A stretch of DNA of 7,404 nt from Clostridia bacterium. Its GTDB lineage: Bacteria > Bacillota > Clostridia > Oscillospirales > Acutalibacteraceae. The translations under genes and the position numbers were made by a program. The notes below the pieces were generated by a model. It was not told the origin of the DNA. It worked only from the letters and a program-made list of their open reading frames with translations, and ran no database searches. Every line of letters starts with the position of its first letter. Position 1 is the stretch's first letter. The stretch covers positions 1 through 7,404 of the forward strand of contig JAGAZW010000222.1 of assembly GCA_017939855.1 (NCBI GenBank), written 5' to 3'. Below are positions 6,050 through 7,404 of this stretch, in pieces.

Positions 6050-6988
6050 TTAAGTTAAGCTATCATTGTTAAGTTTTGTTTGATTTGTATCTTCACTTGG
6101 AACTATTAAATTTATAGCAGAATGGATGTTAGTAATTGTTAATTTATCGGTTCCTGCGGCATATTCGCCGTCGAGAGTCCAAGAAAGATCATTATCTGAT
6201 AAGACAGTAACCGAATTTGTGTGAAAAAATTCGATGCCCTCACGGTTATAATCCTTTTTGAGAATACCGTCAATAGTGTTTTGGAAAACTGCAAGATTGG
6301 TAGGCTTCTTTATTAATACGACTTCAAAGAAACCGTCATTAAGTTTAACGGTATTTTCTTTAAATTTAACTATCCCGCCAACCGACATAGAATTTGAAAC
6401 GGCGCCAAAGAGGTAGTCGCCTTCAATTTCCTTGTCGTCAAAAAGGAATTTAAGGTGTATTGGCTTTATGTTGCCTAAACTTTTTATTCCTTCAAAGAAA
6501 TATGCTGCCTGGCCCAGAATGTTTTTAACATTTTGAGGTGCTGAATATGAAGCTTCGGTAAATGCTCCGAATGAAGCAGTATATGAAAAATATTTGTCAC
6601 CGAATTTTCCTATATCGAGGTTTATGATTTGTCCGCTAATAATATCCTTAGCTGCTTTTTTGATGTTGCGGGAGATTTTAAGACCTGAAGACCATTCGTT
6701 AAGGGTGCCGGCAGGAATATAACCGATAGTTATATGCAAATTTGCTTCCATGAGACCGGTTATAACTTCGTTAAGGGTCCCGTCACCCCCACAAACAACA
6801 ATAATTTCATATTCCCCTTGATTTAATGATTTCGTTTTCTCAGTAGCGTCTCCCCTGGATTTGGTCGGATAAACCGATACATCATATCCGCCCTCAGAAA
6901 AAATTTGACAAACACCCATCAGCTCGTTTTTCATTTTCGCTTTGCCTGAGAGTGGGTTTACAATTACTAGCATTTTTTTATTTACCAT
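6050..6988 (-). CDS. dgkB: DgkB-like diacylglycerol/lipid kinase
   Basis: A 312-residue soluble kinase of the diacylglycerol kinase catalytic family, which phosphorylates membrane diacylglycerol with ATP to phosphatidate. In Gram-positives DgkB recycles diacylglycerol released during lipoteichoic acid synthesis. Seen: NPLSGKAK (11-18), GDAT (46-49), the nucleotide motif CGGDGTLNEV (66-75), IPAGTLNEW (91-99), NLDIGK (123-128), LNDGFFEVVLI (216-226) and LDGEYA (272-277). Compared from memory with S. aureus DgkB, key residues Asp68, Asp124 and Glu273 correspond to Asp69, Asp125 and Glu275 here, so it looks active. One difference: the usual GT-x-ND segment reads GTLNE. The start at 6988 has only a weak AAAGG site 12 bases away; Met6 has nothing better. 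It starts 30 bases after tsaD and ends 14 before mreB. A different lipid substrate, as in YegS-type kinases, cannot be excluded. Confidence 0.85.
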   Translation of the reverse strand: MVNKKMLVIVNPLSGKAKMKNELMGVCQIFSEGGYDVSVYPTKSRGDATEKTKSLNQGEYEIIVVCGGDGTLNEVITGLMEANLHITIGYIPAGTLNEWSSGLKISRNIKKAAKDIISGQIINLDIGKFGDKYFSYTASFGAFTEASYSAPQNVKNILGQAAYFFEGIKSLGNIKPIHLKFLFDDKEIEGDYLFGAVSNSMSVGGIVKFKENTVKLNDGFFEVVLIKKPTNLAVFQNTIDGILKKDYNREGIEFFHTNSVTVLSDNDLSWTLDGEYAAGTDKLTITNIHSAINLIVPSEDTNQTKLNNDSLT

Positions 6989-7018
6989 AATTCATCTATG
7001 CCTTTCTTGTCGGTTTGT

Positions 7019-7404
7019 TTACCGATAGTCGATTGGAAGCGTTGCGGTAGCATTCAGAGTTTCATCGCAAGTATTCCCCGAAAGATATTCATAGTATCCC
7101 TGAACGCCAACCATTGCCGCATTGTCACCACAATATTTGAGTTGGGGAAAAAACAGTCTAATATTCCTTTTTTCACATTCGAGTGACATTCTTCTTCGAA
7201 GCTCACTGTTTGCCGAAACTCCTCCTGCGATAGCTAAGGTTTTATAACCGAGATTTTCCGCCGCTGATATAGTTTTATCTATCAAGATATCACATACTCT
7301 TTCTCTTATAGAGGCAGCAAGAACGGGGACATCTATATCTTGATTTTTTTGTTTAGTATTATGAACGAGATTTATCACAGCGGTTTTTAGTCCTGAGAAG
7401 CTGA
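7019..7404 (-). CDS. tsaD: tRNA t6A threonylcarbamoyltransferase TsaD, C-terminal part (partial)
   Basis: TsaD (formerly Gcp/YgjD) transfers the threonylcarbamoyl group to A37 of tRNAs reading ANN codons, working with TsaB and TsaE in the cytoplasm. The frame is open to the window edge: upstream of Val at 7378 it continues as SFSGLKTA, the conserved FSFSGLKT motif of the family, so 7378 is not the start and the gene enters from beyond 7404. About 127 residues of the usual 330-350 are present. Further marks are AGGVSANSELRRRM, where the nucleotide and substrate pocket lies, and CGDNAAMVG followed by GYYEY, which contains the metal-binding Asp. The metal-binding His pair of the family lies upstream, outside the window. 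The stop codon is at 7021-7019 and the lipid kinase gene follows after 30 bases. Assignment is firm. Confidence 0.97.
   Translation of the reverse strand, partial: SFSGLKTAVINLVHNTKQKNQDIDVPVLAASIRERVCDILIDKTISAAENLGYKTLAIAGGVSANSELRRRMSLECEKRNIRLFFPQLKYCGDNAAMVGVQGYYEYLSGNTCDETLNATATLPIDYR

Noticed and set aside
6111..6119. Extended -10-like TGCTATAAA inside the 3' end of the lipid kinase gene, about 75 bases before mreB.
   Set aside because: The last, most important base of the -10 box is wrong, and the only -35-like box (TTAACA) is about 20 bases away; possible weak internal promoter only.
378..7021. All eight visible stop codons are TAA, which raised the question of a reassigned TGA or TAG codon.
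   Set aside because: Every conserved protein reads through normally in the standard code with TGG for Trp; this is simply TAA preference in an A/T-rich genome.
5191..7186. Plus-strand open frames at 5191-5391, 5839-6072 and 6998-7186.
   Set aside because: Antisense to mreB, to the kinase/mreB junction and to tsaD respectively; composition follows the codons of the opposite strand.
7376..7378. GTG as a possible start of a short 119-residue protein.
   Set aside because: The reading frame continues upstream with the TsaD motif SFSGLKT, so this is an internal Val codon of tsaD.

Overview
The window reads as chromosomal DNA of a low-GC Gram-positive bacterium, most likely a member of the Clostridia of the Ruminococcaceae/Oscillospirales type. 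The reasons are the A/T-rich sequence, strong AGGAGG-type ribosome binding sites, the cell-wall elongation cluster mreB-mreC-mreD-PBP2 followed by a MinD-family gene and a methylglyoxal-synthase-family gene (a clostridial-style order), and proteins that resemble clostridial family members. The organism cannot be named from the sequence alone.

All nine genes lie on the minus strand, so the reading order runs from high to low coordinates: tsaD (3' end only, 7404-7019), a DgkB-type lipid kinase (6988-6050), mreB (6035-5016), mreC (4994-4131), mreD (4128-3616), class B PBP2/mrdA (3597-1615), a 90-base gap with a good sigma-A promoter (about 1575-1547), a divergent minD (1524-793), a divergent mgsA (776-378) and hisS (5' end only, 360-1). 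All gaps other than the 90-base one are 2 to 30 bases. Coding is continuous, there is no stretch over 300 bases without a gene, and I see no tRNA, rRNA, CRISPR array, insertion sequence or convincing terminator.

The central block is a lateral cell-wall synthesis module. MreB filaments, MreC, MreD and the transpeptidase PBP2 form the core of the elongasome. Its usual polymerase partner RodA is not in the window, and neither are MinC and MinE, which often accompany minD in related clostridial loci. The flanking genes are housekeeping: tRNA t6A modification (TsaD), diacylglycerol recycling (DgkB-like) and tRNA-His charging (HisS).

The least ordinary part is 378-1575. A MinD-like ATPase without a recognisable C-terminal membrane-targeting helix, and without MinC or MinE nearby, is expressed from its own promoter together with a methylglyoxal synthase homologue. 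In that homologue the residues aligning with the catalytic Asp71 and His98 of the E. coli enzyme are Ser and Asp, while most of the phosphate-binding residues remain. Whether this pair is a decayed remnant or a repurposed regulatory unit cannot be decided from the sequence. The transpeptidase also carries a Cys/His cluster that may correspond to the zinc site described in Gram-negative PBP2.
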